This document shows positions 1 to 8,402 of a stretch of 48,737 nucleotides of DNA, in pieces. How positions within the stretch are numbered: position 1 is the stretch's first letter; every line of letters starts with the position of its first letter. The notes under the pieces were generated by a model that was not told where the DNA came from, made no database searches, and worked only from the letters and a program-made list of their open reading frames with translations. Origin of the DNA: an uncultured Schlesneria sp. (GTDB taxonomy: Bacteria; Planctomycetota; Planctomycetia; Planctomycetales; Planctomycetaceae); the NCBI GenBank assembly GCA_903834925.1, contig CAILLA010000237.1, positions 1 to 48,737 on the forward strand. Reading direction: 5' to 3'. The position numbers and the translations under genes were made by a program.

Positions 1-53
1 CCCTGTTGTCGTAAAGGGTTTGTTCGCAAAAGTTTATCTTACCGAGGTCCATC

Positions 54-1790
54 GTGGTGGGCAAGAAGGCATACAGTTATATCCGATTCAGTTCGCCAAA
101 GCAGGCGGATGGCGACAGTTTGCGGCGTCAAACAGAAATGAGGGACGCCTACATACAACGGAAGGGGCTTCAACTCGACGATTCCCTCAGCATGTTGGAC
201 CTTGGTATTTCGGCATGGACGGGGGACAACGCTGTAACAGGAGCATTGGCGGGATTTTTGGACCTTTGCAAAAAAGGCGAGATTCCCAAGGGGTCGGTTT
301 TGATTGTCGAGCATCTGGACCGACTTACTCGACAGCATGTCCGTCAGGCTCTGACGTTGTTTTTTCAAATCTTGGATGCTGGCGTGACCATTGTGACGCT
401 AACACCAGAACGTGAATACACACCAGAAGCCAGCAATGATGCGTTGTCATTGATTGAACCCCTGTTCTTGTTCGCCAATGCGAACGAAAAATCCGAAACT
501 TTGAGCAAACGTCTTAAGGATGTTTGGTCAGAAAAGCGAAGGCAACGAAAGCCATTGACGAGTTGGACTCCCGCTTGGATTAAGTTGAAGGACGACAAGA
601 GCGGTTTTGAACTTAGTCCTGACCGTGCAGAAATTGTCCGTCAAATTGTTCGACTTGCGTTGGATGGATATGGCGACCTTCGACTGGTTCGCAAACTCAA
701 TGACGACCAAGTGCCTGTCATAAGCGGGCACGAACACTGGACCAATGCGTATGTTTCAAAGATTCTAAAAAGTCCAGCATTGATTGGAAGTTTTGAGCCG
801 AGAACAGACCAGAATGGGCATTCAGTTTCAACAGGCGAGGTTTGGACCGACTATTTCCCAGCAGTCATCTCAATGGAGGAATGGTATCAACTTCGTTCGG
901 CTCGTCAGTCTCGCACGAGTCAGCGAGGACCATGTGGAAACGAAGTTGCAAACCTGTTTTCGGGAATCATGTTGAACGCTCGTGATGGGCAACGATTTCA
1001 ACGAATTGTCAAGAATTGTGCCCGATTGATTTCTGCTTCTTATCGCAATGGGCTGTCGGACGGAGACACAGTGTCGTTTCCGTATGAACCACTCGAAAAC
1101 GCATTCCTTTACGGTTTCGCAAGTGAATTGAAACTGGAAGACCTGTATGGCGGCAATGCCCCGATACCATCGGAAGATAGAACTGAAGCCCTGATTGGCG
1201 AACGTGCCGACGTTGAAAGCCGAATAGTCGTTGTGCAAGGGCGGATTCAAAACGATAGTAGTATCACGTCATTGCTCGATGTTTTGACCGAACTTGACAG
1301 GCGAAAGAAGAGTCTCGATTTGGAGATTGAAAATGAACGAACCAGAAACGTTCAAGTAAGCAAGGAAGCCGAGGTGTTCAACGACTTGCAGGCTCTTGCC
1401 AAATTGTGGGCGGGAGACCATCCGAATCGGTCTGACATGCGGACACGAATCAAGTCAAAAATTCGGCTGCTCGTGGATTCGATTCAGATGGTGATTTATG
1501 GAAAGAAGCGGTCGAAATTCAAAACCGCAGAGCTACAGATTTTCTTCAAGGCAGGTGGTTCAAAAACATTGTTCGTTCATGCGGTCACAGACAAATTCCA
1601 TTCGGCTGAAATGATTCAACATTCAGGAACAGGTATCGCCGTTTTTCGAGAAATGGATTTTCGCTTGTTGCGTGATGAAGTGGAGGGAGAGAATGCACGT
1701 CAATACGTTGAAATGATGGAGCAAAATCACGAACACCACGCTGCGTTAATTTCCAAGCAAAAATTGAAACCCCACAATACGTCCATTTGA
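54..1790 (+). CDS. Large serine recombinase (integrase-type)
   Basis: A 578-residue site-specific recombinase of the large serine family, which cuts and rejoins att sites through a Ser-DNA link. The N-terminal resolvase domain opens with YSYIRFSS, so the nucleophile is probably Ser13 after Arg11, and continues to about residue 150 with EHLDRLTR. A Recombinase domain follows (about 170-290, with ELSPDRAEIVRQIV and HWTNAYVSKIL), then a coiled stretch around 380-430. I see no clear CxxC zinc ribbon, which many phage integrases have. The start is GTG. An ATG-initiated form would lose the catalytic segment. It lies at the window edge in an A+T-rich tract with a second serine recombinase and a Rep-like gene, so I infer it is the integrase of a mobile element. 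The family call is firm; the element type is not. Confidence 0.9.
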   Translation: MVGKKAYSYIRFSSPKQADGDSLRRQTEMRDAYIQRKGLQLDDSLSMLDLGISAWTGDNAVTGALAGFLDLCKKGEIPKGSVLIVEHLDRLTRQHVRQALTLFFQILDAGVTIVTLTPEREYTPEASNDALSLIEPLFLFANANEKSETLSKRLKDVWSEKRRQRKPLTSWTPAWIKLKDDKSGFELSPDRAEIVRQIVRLALDGYGDLRLVRKLNDDQVPVISGHEHWTNAYVSKILKSPALIGSFEPRTDQNGHSVSTGEVWTDYFPAVISMEEWYQLRSARQSRTSQRGPCGNEVANLFSGIMLNARDGQRFQRIVKNCARLISASYRNGLSDGDTVSFPYEPLENAFLYGFASELKLEDLYGGNAPIPSEDRTEALIGERADVESRIVVVQGRIQNDSSITSLLDVLTELDRRKKSLDLEIENERTRNVQVSKEAEVFNDLQALAKLWAGDHPNRSDMRTRIKSKIRLLVDSIQMVIYGKKRSKFKTAELQIFFKAGGSKTLFVHAVTDKFHSAEMIQHSGTGIAVFREMDFRLLRDEVEGENARQYVEMMEQNHEHHAALISKQKLKPHNTSI

Positions 1791-1879
1791 CTATTTTAAG
1801 TGGCATTTTTTGATGTTTTTGACGCCTTAAAGTGCCAATCCTCAGCAGAAGACATGTCTCTCAAATATTGCCAATGTGA

Positions 1880-2398
1880 TTAGGCGGGTGGGTGCATCTC
1901 GATTCTGGATGAACCGAAATACCCACCCGCCAGCTTGAACACAATTTGGCGTAGACTTCCTCTTTTAACGGCTTCATTGAAGTCCTTTTCGGTCGTTTCT
2001 CTGTCTTGCTCGTTGTGTGGATTCAAAATGAAGTCTTTGACTCTGCTCTCGACGAGTTCCAGATGGACATTCAGTTTCAAAAATTCTGCCGTAATTTCTG
2101 GATGCAACTCATAGACACGTTCGGCTGCCGCCTTCTTTTCGGCTTCGCCGATTATCGGCACTGTGAGTATTGGTTCTGTTTTATCAGTTGTCGGAAATAT
2201 CATCATCTCGCACTTTGCCGCCCCGCCTCCAACTAACCAATCACCGACCGCTTCTGAAATCAACTCCTTTGTCTTGTTGATGAGGGGAACAGCGTTGGCT
2301 ACCACTTTCAGTGACTCTGCCTTGAGTTCTGGGTGCATTTCATAGACACGATCGACCGCTTCTTGCATCTTCGCATCGCTGATTTTTAGTTCCGTCAT
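1880..2398 (-). CDS. Hypothetical protein with duplicated helical motif
   Basis: A 172-residue protein I do not recognise. The ATG chosen at 2398 follows a good GGAGG site and overlaps the stop of the upstream gene as ATGA, so the two are probably translationally coupled; a longer frame upstream would only overlap that gene. An internal duplication is visible: AVDRVYEMHPELKAESLKV near residue 13 and AAERVYELHPEITAEFLKL near residue 90. The C-terminus has KLAGGYFGSSRIEMHPPA. There is no signal peptide or membrane segment. It looks like a soluble cargo protein of the surrounding mobile region, perhaps a partner of the membrane protein encoded just upstream. Function unknown. Confidence 0.6.
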   Translation of the reverse strand: MTELKISDAKMQEAVDRVYEMHPELKAESLKVVANAVPLINKTKELISEAVGDWLVGGGAAKCEMMIFPTTDKTEPILTVPIIGEAEKKAAAERVYELHPEITAEFLKLNVHLELVESRVKDFILNPHNEQDRETTEKDFNEAVKRGSLRQIVFKLAGGYFGSSRIEMHPPA

Positions 2399-2859
2399 CG
2401 TGGCCCCTCCAGATGATGTGACAACTCCTTGGTCGAAGATGTTGCGGATTTCAATGGTCGTGGCTTGCTCAGCAGCAACCATGCGGCGAGCAGCGTTAGC
2501 GGGATGACGATTGCCCAATACGGGACAATCCTCGATGTCATCCCATCGGATGCGAAGCCGAATCCACAAAATCGCCACTGCCATTTGATTTCGGGATTAT
2601 CGAAGGGGTGGACCCCTTCAGAAGCAATCCAATTTTGCCAACGAGGGGTGGTCCACCTTTGAACATCTGGATTGTCATTCGTGTCCCACACGAGCGAGCC
2701 ACTTTGCGACCCCCATAAACCCAACGCTTGAGTTCCGTCCCAAAAGAGAAGTACGTCGTGAACGAAAATGCTCCTGACCCATCCTGCCACGAACACGCAC
2801 GCCAACAGCAACGTCACAAGTCCAATTTTCCGTCGCCAACCGTGAAAGTATTTGCCCAT
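2395..2859 (-). CDS. Small two-helix membrane protein
   Basis: A 154-residue protein that begins MGKYFHGWRRKIGLVTLLLA. An N-terminal hydrophobic helix (about residues 11-30) follows a basic start, as in an inner-membrane protein, and a second helix lies at about 113-131 (VPYWAIVIPLTLLAAWLLL). The roughly 80 residues between them are rich in Trp (for example WQNWIASEGV and IKWQWRFCGFGF), and should lie outside the cytoplasm. The short C-terminal tail is polar. The gene overlaps the next one by four bases, so they form a coupled pair. I recall similar short proteins with this Trp-rich layout from planctomycetes but know of no assigned function. Confidence 0.65.
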   Translation of the reverse strand: MGKYFHGWRRKIGLVTLLLACVFVAGWVRSIFVHDVLLFWDGTQALGLWGSQSGSLVWDTNDNPDVQRWTTPRWQNWIASEGVHPFDNPEIKWQWRFCGFGFASDGMTSRIVPYWAIVIPLTLLAAWLLLSKPRPLKSATSSTKELSHHLEGPR

Positions 2860-3238
2860 GATTTCGTTCTCGTGCGTCGCAATGCCAAACCAAATATTTT
2901 AAGACAATACAACTCTAAATGAGTTGAGTCAACGGCTTCGATACGTGGGGCGGTCGGACGATTGGTCCAGACCACCCCAAGCAATGGATTGTCGTTTTTG
3001 GCGAGGTTGGCGAATTTCTGAATGACTGCTAGAAACGACTCACTCCACAAAACAGAACTTGAAACACGATGGAAAGTGTAAACGCTGAATGTCCTGCCGA
3101 CATGACCCGATTGACGACGAACTTTAACGACTTACGCCAAGCAAAAAGAGTAAATAATGATGTTTAATTCATGCTTTACACTCCTGCTGCACGATGTTAG
3201 AATTAGCCCACATCGACCACCCATCGAAGGCGACCGTT
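2860..3238. other. Intergenic region before small resolvase
   Basis: A+T-rich spacer between the divergent membrane-protein gene and the small resolvase. It should hold the promoters of both. Short open frames here lack ribosome sites and family features. No clear hairpin terminator or res-type repeat set was found by eye. Confidence 0.4.
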
Positions 3239-3850
3239 GTGAATAAGCAAATTGTAATTTACGTGAGAGTGAGCAGCAAATCGCAAGACCAGCGGTCTCA
3301 AATCAGCGAACTTGAAAAATGGGCAAGCACACAAGATGGTGAGATTGTCTGGTATCGAGATAAATTCACTGGCAAGACGATGGACCGCCCTTCATGGAAT
3401 AAACTCGTCGTGGCAATGGAGTCTGGCAAAGTTGCCAAATTGGTTGTGTGGCGTCTTGACCGTTTGGGTCGAACTGCAAAAGGACTAACCGCCCTGTTCG
3501 ATGATTTGATTGCCCAAAAAATTGGATTGTTCAGTTTAAGAGACAGCCTCGACCTTTCAACACCTGCGGGTCGATTGATGGCAAATGTTTTGGCATCAGT
3601 TGCCGCTTATGAAACCGAGGTTCGTGCTGAACGTGTACTTGCTGGTCAAGCGGCAGCACGGGAAAATGGCAAATCTTGGGGTGGCTCAAGAGCGGGTAGG
3701 CAAATCACGGTGACGGACGAACAAAAATCCCAAGTCCTTTCAATGCAGGGTGAGAAAATTGCGAGAATCGCCCGAACCGTTGGATTAACAAGACCGACCG
3801 TTTATCGGCTAATTCGACAGTCAAAGTCATCATCGCTACCGCTGAAATAA
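3239..3850 (+). CDS. Small serine recombinase (resolvase/invertase type)
   Basis: A serine recombinase of about 203 residues, the usual size for Tn3-type resolvases and DNA invertases. The catalytic domain starts VIYVRVSSKSQDQRSQ, with the nucleophilic Ser after YVR, and continues with FTGKTMDRPSW, VVWRLDRLGRT and GRLMANVLASVAAYE. The long E-helix region leads to a C-terminal helix-turn-helix (ARTVGLTRPTVYRLI). I chose the GTG at 3239, preceded by GAAGG and giving the standard MNKQIVIYVRVS start; an ATG at 3194 would add 15 residues but has no visible ribosome site. In the context of the large recombinase and Rep-like gene it could resolve multimers or cointegrates of the same element. Confidence 0.88.
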   Translation: MNKQIVIYVRVSSKSQDQRSQISELEKWASTQDGEIVWYRDKFTGKTMDRPSWNKLVVAMESGKVAKLVVWRLDRLGRTAKGLTALFDDLIAQKIGLFSLRDSLDLSTPAGRLMANVLASVAAYETEVRAERVLAGQAAARENGKSWGGSRAGRQITVTDEQKSQVLSMQGEKIARIARTVGLTRPTVYRLIRQSKSSSLPLK

Positions 3851-4039
3851 ACCAAATTTGGGCGGGGTTGGTTTGGGGGCTGATGGAATTGGCACAATCG
3901 GTTTCGGCAATGCTGCGACCAATTTTTTCTTCTTTGGTGGCGTTGGCGGTGGTGGCAACCGACTCAACCCTACAATCGCATTTTTGTCATTCAGCCAAAG
4001 ACCCTCTTTGAGTTTCACATATTCATAAAATGTCATCAT
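3836..4039 (-). CDS. Small proline/lysine-rich hypothetical protein
   Basis: A 67-residue frame with a regular start (MMTFYEYVKLKEGLWLNDKN) and a proline/lysine-rich C-terminal half (RLPPPPTPPKKKK, then PIVPIPSAPKPTPP). Its end overlaps the end of the convergent resolvase gene by 15 bases. No domain, signal peptide or membrane helix is present. The biased composition could be chance. The structured N-terminus and its position downstream of the Rep-like gene on the same strand give modest support for a real accessory gene. Confidence 0.35.
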   Translation of the reverse strand: MMTFYEYVKLKEGLWLNDKNAIVGLSRLPPPPTPPKKKKLVAALPKPIVPIPSAPKPTPPKFGLFQR

Positions 4040-4230
4040 GATGACATTATTTATGATTGTCTTAACATAAAAAGAAACTCGACGTAGCCGATTAGGAAGT
4101 GGGGGCAGGAGTCCCGCTTTTTGACCGTTATCTGAATAATTGTTTGATTTTTAATTTTGCAACAAATACCGACTTGGTCGGGGCTGCGAAATCACTCCAG
4201 CAGCACCCCTACAAACGCATCTAAATGCCT

Positions 4231-5058
4231 TTAATCAAAGAGGTTATGTAATGCACTGTTTTGGTCGCCAAAAACCTGCTTAATCCAATTCTGGATGGCA
4301 GGGGAATCCCAATCATAACCAAAATTTCGTTCAATTTCCCGCAGTGGCACGTATCCTTGAATGAACTCAAACGCATATTGTGCGAGTTTTTTTACGTTTG
4401 GTTGTTCCAGCCCTTCGGCTATTCGCTTTTCTTTGGAGACCACGTCGCTCCAAATCTCGTCTTTGGGTTTAATCCAGAATTTCCCAATGTTTCCGACCTT
4501 CTTGATTCCAAGTCTTGGTTTGAACATTAACCGCTTTTTGAAATAGAGGTCGGGAACATGGGTTCCTGACTTCGTTATGCCACGAGTTTTCGCTTTTGTG
4601 ATGTAATGGAGGATACGCCAGTCGCTCCCGATAATCGGCTTGATGTTTTTATGCCATCGCCCTAAACTTCGGCTAGGAAGCGATTCTTCGACGATTTTGA
4701 CGAGGTCTTGCTTTGAATGGTTGCCTCGCAACAGCAAATGATAATGAACCTTGTTGGTTCGAGTCGGTTCACGGACCCAAATTGCGACCATTCCCTTCCG
4801 TTCAAGGTTTCTCTTCGCCTTGTTCCACCATTCAGTGATGTCCTTGGGTTTTATCTCGAAATCAACATAAATGGTGATGAACCATGTGTATGGTTCTTTT
4901 GCCAGTTTGCGATTCAAGAAAAGAAGGGTTGTGAGCTTCTTGGCTTCATTCAGATACCCTTCGACTGTGTCTGTCCATGATTTCAATTGATGGGCAGATT
5001 GTTTTGTCCGAAGGGGTTTGGTTTGAAAGATTTTTTCGACGGGAACACTACGATACAT
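4231..5058 (-). CDS. Putative HUH-type replication initiator
   Basis: A 275-residue protein with the signature of HUH endonucleases, which nick one DNA strand and start rolling-circle replication or transfer. His105-Tyr106-His107 lie in KVHYHLLLRG and would bind the metal. Tyr152 in HYITK (a YxxK pattern) fits the nicking tyrosine. A preceding strand, TWFITIYVD (about 58-66), fits motif 1. A helical C-terminal part ends ...YVPLREIERNFGYDWDSP, which resembles a DNA-binding helix pair. The ATG has a good AAAGGA site. The start codon lies inside a nested inverted repeat (5045-5134) that could be the nick origin or an autoregulatory site. Alternatives are an inovirus-type Rep or an HUH transposase. 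The motifs are seen; the role is inferred. Confidence 0.6.
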   Translation of the reverse strand: MYRSVPVEKIFQTKPLRTKQSAHQLKSWTDTVEGYLNEAKKLTTLLFLNRKLAKEPYTWFITIYVDFEIKPKDITEWWNKAKRNLERKGMVAIWVREPTRTNKVHYHLLLRGNHSKQDLVKIVEESLPSRSLGRWHKNIKPIIGSDWRILHYITKAKTRGITKSGTHVPDLYFKKRLMFKPRLGIKKVGNIGKFWIKPKDEIWSDVVSKEKRIAEGLEQPNVKKLAQYAFEFIQGYVPLREIERNFGYDWDSPAIQNWIKQVFGDQNSALHNLFD

Positions 5059-5134
5059 TAACTGTCCTTTGCGGGGATGGTGATTTCAAAAGACCACGTT
5101 GTCCCAAACAGCGTGGTCTTCTTTATCGTAGTGT
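5045..5134. repeat. Nested inverted repeat at the Rep-like gene start
   Basis: An outer perfect 10-bp inverted repeat, ACACTACGAT (5045-5054) and ATCGTAGTGT (5125-5134), encloses an inner 9-bp stem, AAGACCACG (5090-5098) and CGTGGTCTT (5112-5120). The left outer arm lies within the first codons of the HUH-like gene, and the stems cover its ribosome site and promoter region. Such structures are typical of nick origins or Rep operators. The inner stem, followed by CTTTAT on the plus strand, could also be a weak terminator. Confidence 0.5.
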
Positions 5135-5259
5135 CCATCATTCGATTTCATTTCTTCTGTGTCGTGTTCTTCCTTATCTCTATGAGATAGCCCGTGTCTG
5201 GTCGCCTGCTCAACCGAAAAGCAAATTCGAGAAGGGTGCAAAAGTTCAAGACGAAAACT

Positions 5260-5754
5260 CTATCGGTCATAGAATTTTTGAAACCAAAGATATGAATAGT
5301 CAACGTCAATTTCTACAATGTCGCCTTTCGCCGTTTTTCCACCACCTCGAATTTTCGCATTCGGCATGTTGTGTTCGAATTCTTTATTTTCAACATTAAG
5401 ATATTCAAAGTAGTCAAGACCATCGATTGTAACTACTTCTGATTCATTCCATCGGTTTGCGGAGTATTTCTTCTGTTGTTTCTCATTTTCATGAACACGG
5501 GATTCGTAAACGGTAACAACAAAGTCAACATCGAGGATGTCACCCCATGTATTCGTTAGTTTGAGCTGAAATTTTGGGTCGTTCTTTTTATGGATGGGGA
5601 TGACTTCAATTCCCGTCGCATTTTTGATTATCGGAAGTTTGACAACATGCGTTTGCGGACCCGTAGGTTTCGGCGGCGTGCCACTTCCGCAGCCGACAGT
5701 GTTCAGAACCAAAAGGACGATGGCAAAATGGAAATTCACGACTTTTCGGACCAT
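5260..5754 (-). CDS. Predicted lipoprotein
   Basis: A 164-residue exported protein. A basic N-terminus (MVRKVVNFHF) leads to a hydrophobic segment that ends in the lipobox LNTVGCGSG, so the mature protein should begin at that Cys and be lipid-anchored. A short proline linker (GTPPKPTGPQ) follows. The mature domain is rich in beta-forming stretches (FQLKLTNTWGDILDVDFVVTVYE) and could be a small all-beta fold. The ATG at 5754 is preferred over a TTG 15 bases upstream. I recognise no family. It sits between the Rep-like gene and the IS4 element and may be element cargo or native chromosome. Confidence 0.65.
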   Translation of the reverse strand: MVRKVVNFHFAIVLLVLNTVGCGSGTPPKPTGPQTHVVKLPIIKNATGIEVIPIHKKNDPKFQLKLTNTWGDILDVDFVVTVYESRVHENEKQQKKYSANRWNESEVVTIDGLDYFEYLNVENKEFEHNMPNAKIRGGGKTAKGDIVEIDVDYSYLWFQKFYDR

Positions 5755-5772
5755 GTGGTGAGCTTTCAAATG

Positions 5773-6000
5773 TTACAGGGAACCCGACATTTGGGTGCAA
5801 TCGTCCCGTCTGTCGAAGCCAAGGACCAAGCTGTTCCAAACAGAAAAAGTACTGGAAACGTAATCGACATACAATCTTGTGAAGGGTGCAAAAACCCACG
5901 CCATCACGAAAGCGTAAGTTCCCTTGGATATTTGTGGCGGACCATCGTTTGATGCGGGTGAAACGATCGGATCAACGGAAGAAATAATCGGCAATTGCAT
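5773..6000 (-). CDS. Possible small membrane protein next to IS
   Basis: A 75-codon frame from an ATG just outside the left end of the IS4 element. It begins MQLPIISSVDPIVSP and has one moderately hydrophobic stretch (KGTYAFVMAWVFAPFTRLY). The frame continues upstream into the insertion sequence, so this may be the 3' remnant of a longer gene cut by the insertion. It ends four bases before the longest possible frame of the lipoprotein gene. Support is limited to composition and position. Confidence 0.3.
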   Translation of the reverse strand: MQLPIISSVDPIVSPASNDGPPQISKGTYAFVMAWVFAPFTRLYVDYVSSTFSVWNSLVLGFDRRDDCTQMSGSL

Positions 6001-6022
6001 AGTTTCGCTTTGTTTTGGAACC

Positions 6023-7720
6023 CCACCGGGCCTGCCCCTCATCGTCCAACACATCGTTTCGAGCAAAAAAAAATCAGCAATCCCCGGCCCCCGGTCCAAA
6101 CGTGTTCCACGCCAAGGACAAATCATTGAGTCGTTGTAGTCCAATCCATAACGTTTGAGTTCCCGGCTCGGTTGCTTTGCGCATCACGTATCCTCCCAGC
6201 GATGCAATCATCCTCACAATCTCGTTGAGAGTCGGGGGCGTTTTCGGTGGCTGGGCGCGACGGATGGCCATATACACGGGCATCCATTCGCAGGGATCGA
6301 ACACGACTTCGCAACTCATCTCCGGACAGTCGCGGCTGAGACGGCACAAGTAGAGAACCTTCCATGCCACGATCGAGTAAACCGCCAGACAATTCTCCAT
6401 GCGATGAATGTTTTCGACATACCGTTCTTCGACTCGACAACCGGATTTTAACGTCCGAAAATAGACTTCAATTTGCCAGCGAATCGTGTAGTAATGCACG
6501 ATCAACTTCACTTGATCGAGCGTCGTGATTGGCAGTGTTGTGATCAGAAGCCACTGAATCGGGATCTCGCCCTCGGGCGTGTTGATCTCCTCCACGAGCA
6601 CGACGTTGACTGTCACCTCGGGAAGCGAGGCACCCGGTCGGTCGGAGGCGTGCAAGGTGACCGTCTTTGCGCGGACCTGGACTTCAGCCAACCTGGCCGA
6701 CCGCGGCTGATTTCGTTCTCTCGTTTTCGCTTTGATCTTGAGGGTGCGTTTGCTGACGTCCACATGGCATGAGTACAAACAGGGCGTGGAACGCACAGCA
6801 TCCAGGACGCTGCCGCCGCCGTCGCTCAAAGATCGCTGACGACCTGACCGAACGAGTAACTCGAGTTGGCGAGTCTCGTTAACCCGACGGTCCTCAATAA
6901 ACATTTCGTAGATGTCCGCCTCGCTGTCTGCAACACAGACACATTGTGTCTTTGGACATGCCTTCGCCGTTGAGAGTGCCGCACGGAGTCCCTCCAGCCA
7001 ACGGATGCTCTCTTTGTCCTCAATGGGGATCTTGCGCGTCTGCTCCCGTTTCTGTTCTGGAGACAACTTTTCGACAGTTTTATCGGTTTCGTCACGAACC
7101 CACGATTTGCTCCACACGGTCCCCAACGCCAACCCTTGGTCATCGAAAGCCATGAGCGGGTGATAGAGCATTCCCATTCGTTTGTTGCCATCCAGCGGGC
7201 CCGCACCTCGAACCTGTTGCGCGGGACGTGTCAAGTCGATTTCCGTCGTGTCTTGAACCAGCAGCGCTACCTCGGATTGCCGGATTCGTTCCTTTGTTGC
7301 AGCGACATGCGGTTCCAGGATCGCGTCCCGAGTCACACGAGGGTTATTAAAGAACCGATAAGCGGCTTCTGAATCGGCACGGACTTTCGTCGCTGCAGGG
7401 ATGCTCAAATTGGGGTAGCTACTCAACTGGTCGACGAGCTTGACCAGCCGATTTGTCAAACGTCGATCTCCGAAACACGCCGATTGAAAACAGTCACTGA
7501 TCATGGGATCAACCTCTGTGAAACATACGATGGACTCCACGCGCCGATCCCTGTGCGCGAACTATGTCAATCGTTGTTCACTGTCCCGCAGTCGCATAGA
7601 TGTTGCCTGCAACGATCGGAGAACGAAATCAAATATTCATCTCCTCGACTTCGCACTGCGGCAAAAATTGCAGGCCCGACTACCGAGGATGTGTAGGACG
7701 ATGAGGGCCTGCCCCGGTGG
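6023..7720 (-). mobile_element. IS4-family insertion sequence
   Basis: A complete-looking insertion sequence of about 1.7 kb with a single transposase gene on the minus strand. The 33-bp terminal inverted repeats at 6023-6055 and 7688-7720 match at 29 positions and share the core CTCATCGTCC. No target-site duplication is visible next to these ends, so the boundaries may be a few bases off or the flanks rearranged. The right end runs directly into a dispersed repeat (TTAACGGGCC family) found at two other places in the window. Confidence 0.8.
6074..7504 (-). CDS. IS4-family transposase (Tn5-like)
   Basis: A 476-residue DDE transposase. The N-terminal DNA-binding domain resembles that of Tn5 transposase (FGDRRLTNRLVKLVDQL, then SIPAATKVRADSEAAYRFF). 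The first catalytic Asp is likely in LLVQDTTEID and the second in CVADSEADIYE. The C-terminal YREK signature is clear in YTIRWQIEVYFRTLKSGC (Tyr, Arg, Glu, Lys). The ATG at 7504 follows AGAGG; a GTG 12 codons upstream is possible. The frame is intact and the length normal, so the element may still be active. It lies between the two terminal repeats described for the element. Confidence 0.92.
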   Translation of the reverse strand: MISDCFQSACFGDRRLTNRLVKLVDQLSSYPNLSIPAATKVRADSEAAYRFFNNPRVTRDAILEPHVAATKERIRQSEVALLVQDTTEIDLTRPAQQVRGAGPLDGNKRMGMLYHPLMAFDDQGLALGTVWSKSWVRDETDKTVEKLSPEQKREQTRKIPIEDKESIRWLEGLRAALSTAKACPKTQCVCVADSEADIYEMFIEDRRVNETRQLELLVRSGRQRSLSDGGGSVLDAVRSTPCLYSCHVDVSKRTLKIKAKTRERNQPRSARLAEVQVRAKTVTLHASDRPGASLPEVTVNVVLVEEINTPEGEIPIQWLLITTLPITTLDQVKLIVHYYTIRWQIEVYFRTLKSGCRVEERYVENIHRMENCLAVYSIVAWKVLYLCRLSRDCPEMSCEVVFDPCEWMPVYMAIRRAQPPKTPPTLNEIVRMIASLGGYVMRKATEPGTQTLWIGLQRLNDLSLAWNTFGPGAGDC

Positions 7721-7741
7721 TTAACGGGCCTTTGCCCTAGC
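7716..7741 (+). repeat. Dispersed repeat, TTAACGGGCC family (copy 1)
   Basis: The core GGTTAACGGGCC followed by TTTGCCCTAGC. Related copies lie at 16147-16177 and, inverted, at 35011-35044. GGGC and GCCC form a short stem. This copy abuts the right end of the IS4 element. Confidence 0.6.
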
Positions 7742-7960
7742 TCATGTTCATGATTTCATTTGCACAATCGAGGGACAATCAGTCCTGGAATTCTACCGAT
7801 GAAAGTGGCTAACGAATAGCGAGTCCCGCTCAATGGCCGACCATTCAAATTCCGATTACGACGACGTGCGCAGGGGCTTGGGCTTAGAAAACGACGGAAT
7901 TGATTCCGCCGATATCAGTTCAATCAGTTTCAAGGTTTTACGGGCAACGCGATTTGGTCT

Positions 7961-8365
7961 TTACGAAAAATCGTTAAAAAGCTTGATCATTGGGAAACCC
8001 AGCAATGCCAGTTGCAGCAACCAGGCAAAAATCACGCAGCATGCCGCGACACACAACTGCAAGAGTCCAACCCAGATTCGTGGACGTACTTTGAACGTGA
8101 CGAAGATCTGCACAGCGGTGATAACGATCAAAAGCAATATCAAGACTGGTAATGGGATGCGGCCAATTTGTGTCGTAAGATCAGGCAATTTACTGGGACT
8201 GAAACGAAAGCATTCATGGTAGATTGCGAATGCATCCCCCGGCGTCGTCAACAAACAATAGCCAGGGAATAAAACGGTCAATGCAATGGCAGTGCAGCCG
8301 ATGATGTTTGCCAATTGAATGCGAAGGGTGTTTATGAAGCTGGAAGTTTTCACATTGTCGCTCAT
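7961..8365 (-). CDS. Hypothetical membrane protein
   Basis: A 134-residue protein with three hydrophobic helices: about residues 19-41 (IIGCTAIALTVLFPGYCLL), 72-91 (PLPVLILLLIVITAVQIFV) and 97-125 (WVGLLQLCVAACCVIFAWLL). No motif ties it to a family. It is the last of four minus-strand genes (10329 to 7961) that all encode short or membrane-anchored proteins and are separated by at most 37 bases, so they likely form one operon. The ATG has only a weak ribosome site. An opposing frame at 7833-8222 lacks features and was discarded. Confidence 0.65.
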   Translation of the reverse strand: MSDNVKTSSFINTLRIQLANIIGCTAIALTVLFPGYCLLTTPGDAFAIYHECFRFSPSKLPDLTTQIGRIPLPVLILLLIVITAVQIFVTFKVRPRIWVGLLQLCVAACCVIFAWLLQLALLGFPMIKLFNDFS

Positions 8366-8402
8366 CGAGTCATTTTCAGTTACGGCATCGCAGTCGTCGG
8401 TT

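Noticed and set aside
2814-3050. A 78-codon minus-strand frame upstream of the membrane protein gene
   Set aside because: It overlaps the better-supported gene start and has no ribosome site or recognisable motif.
7833-8222. A 129-codon plus-strand frame over the membrane protein gene at 7961-8365
   Set aside because: The minus-strand frame has clear membrane helices and operon context; this one has neither.
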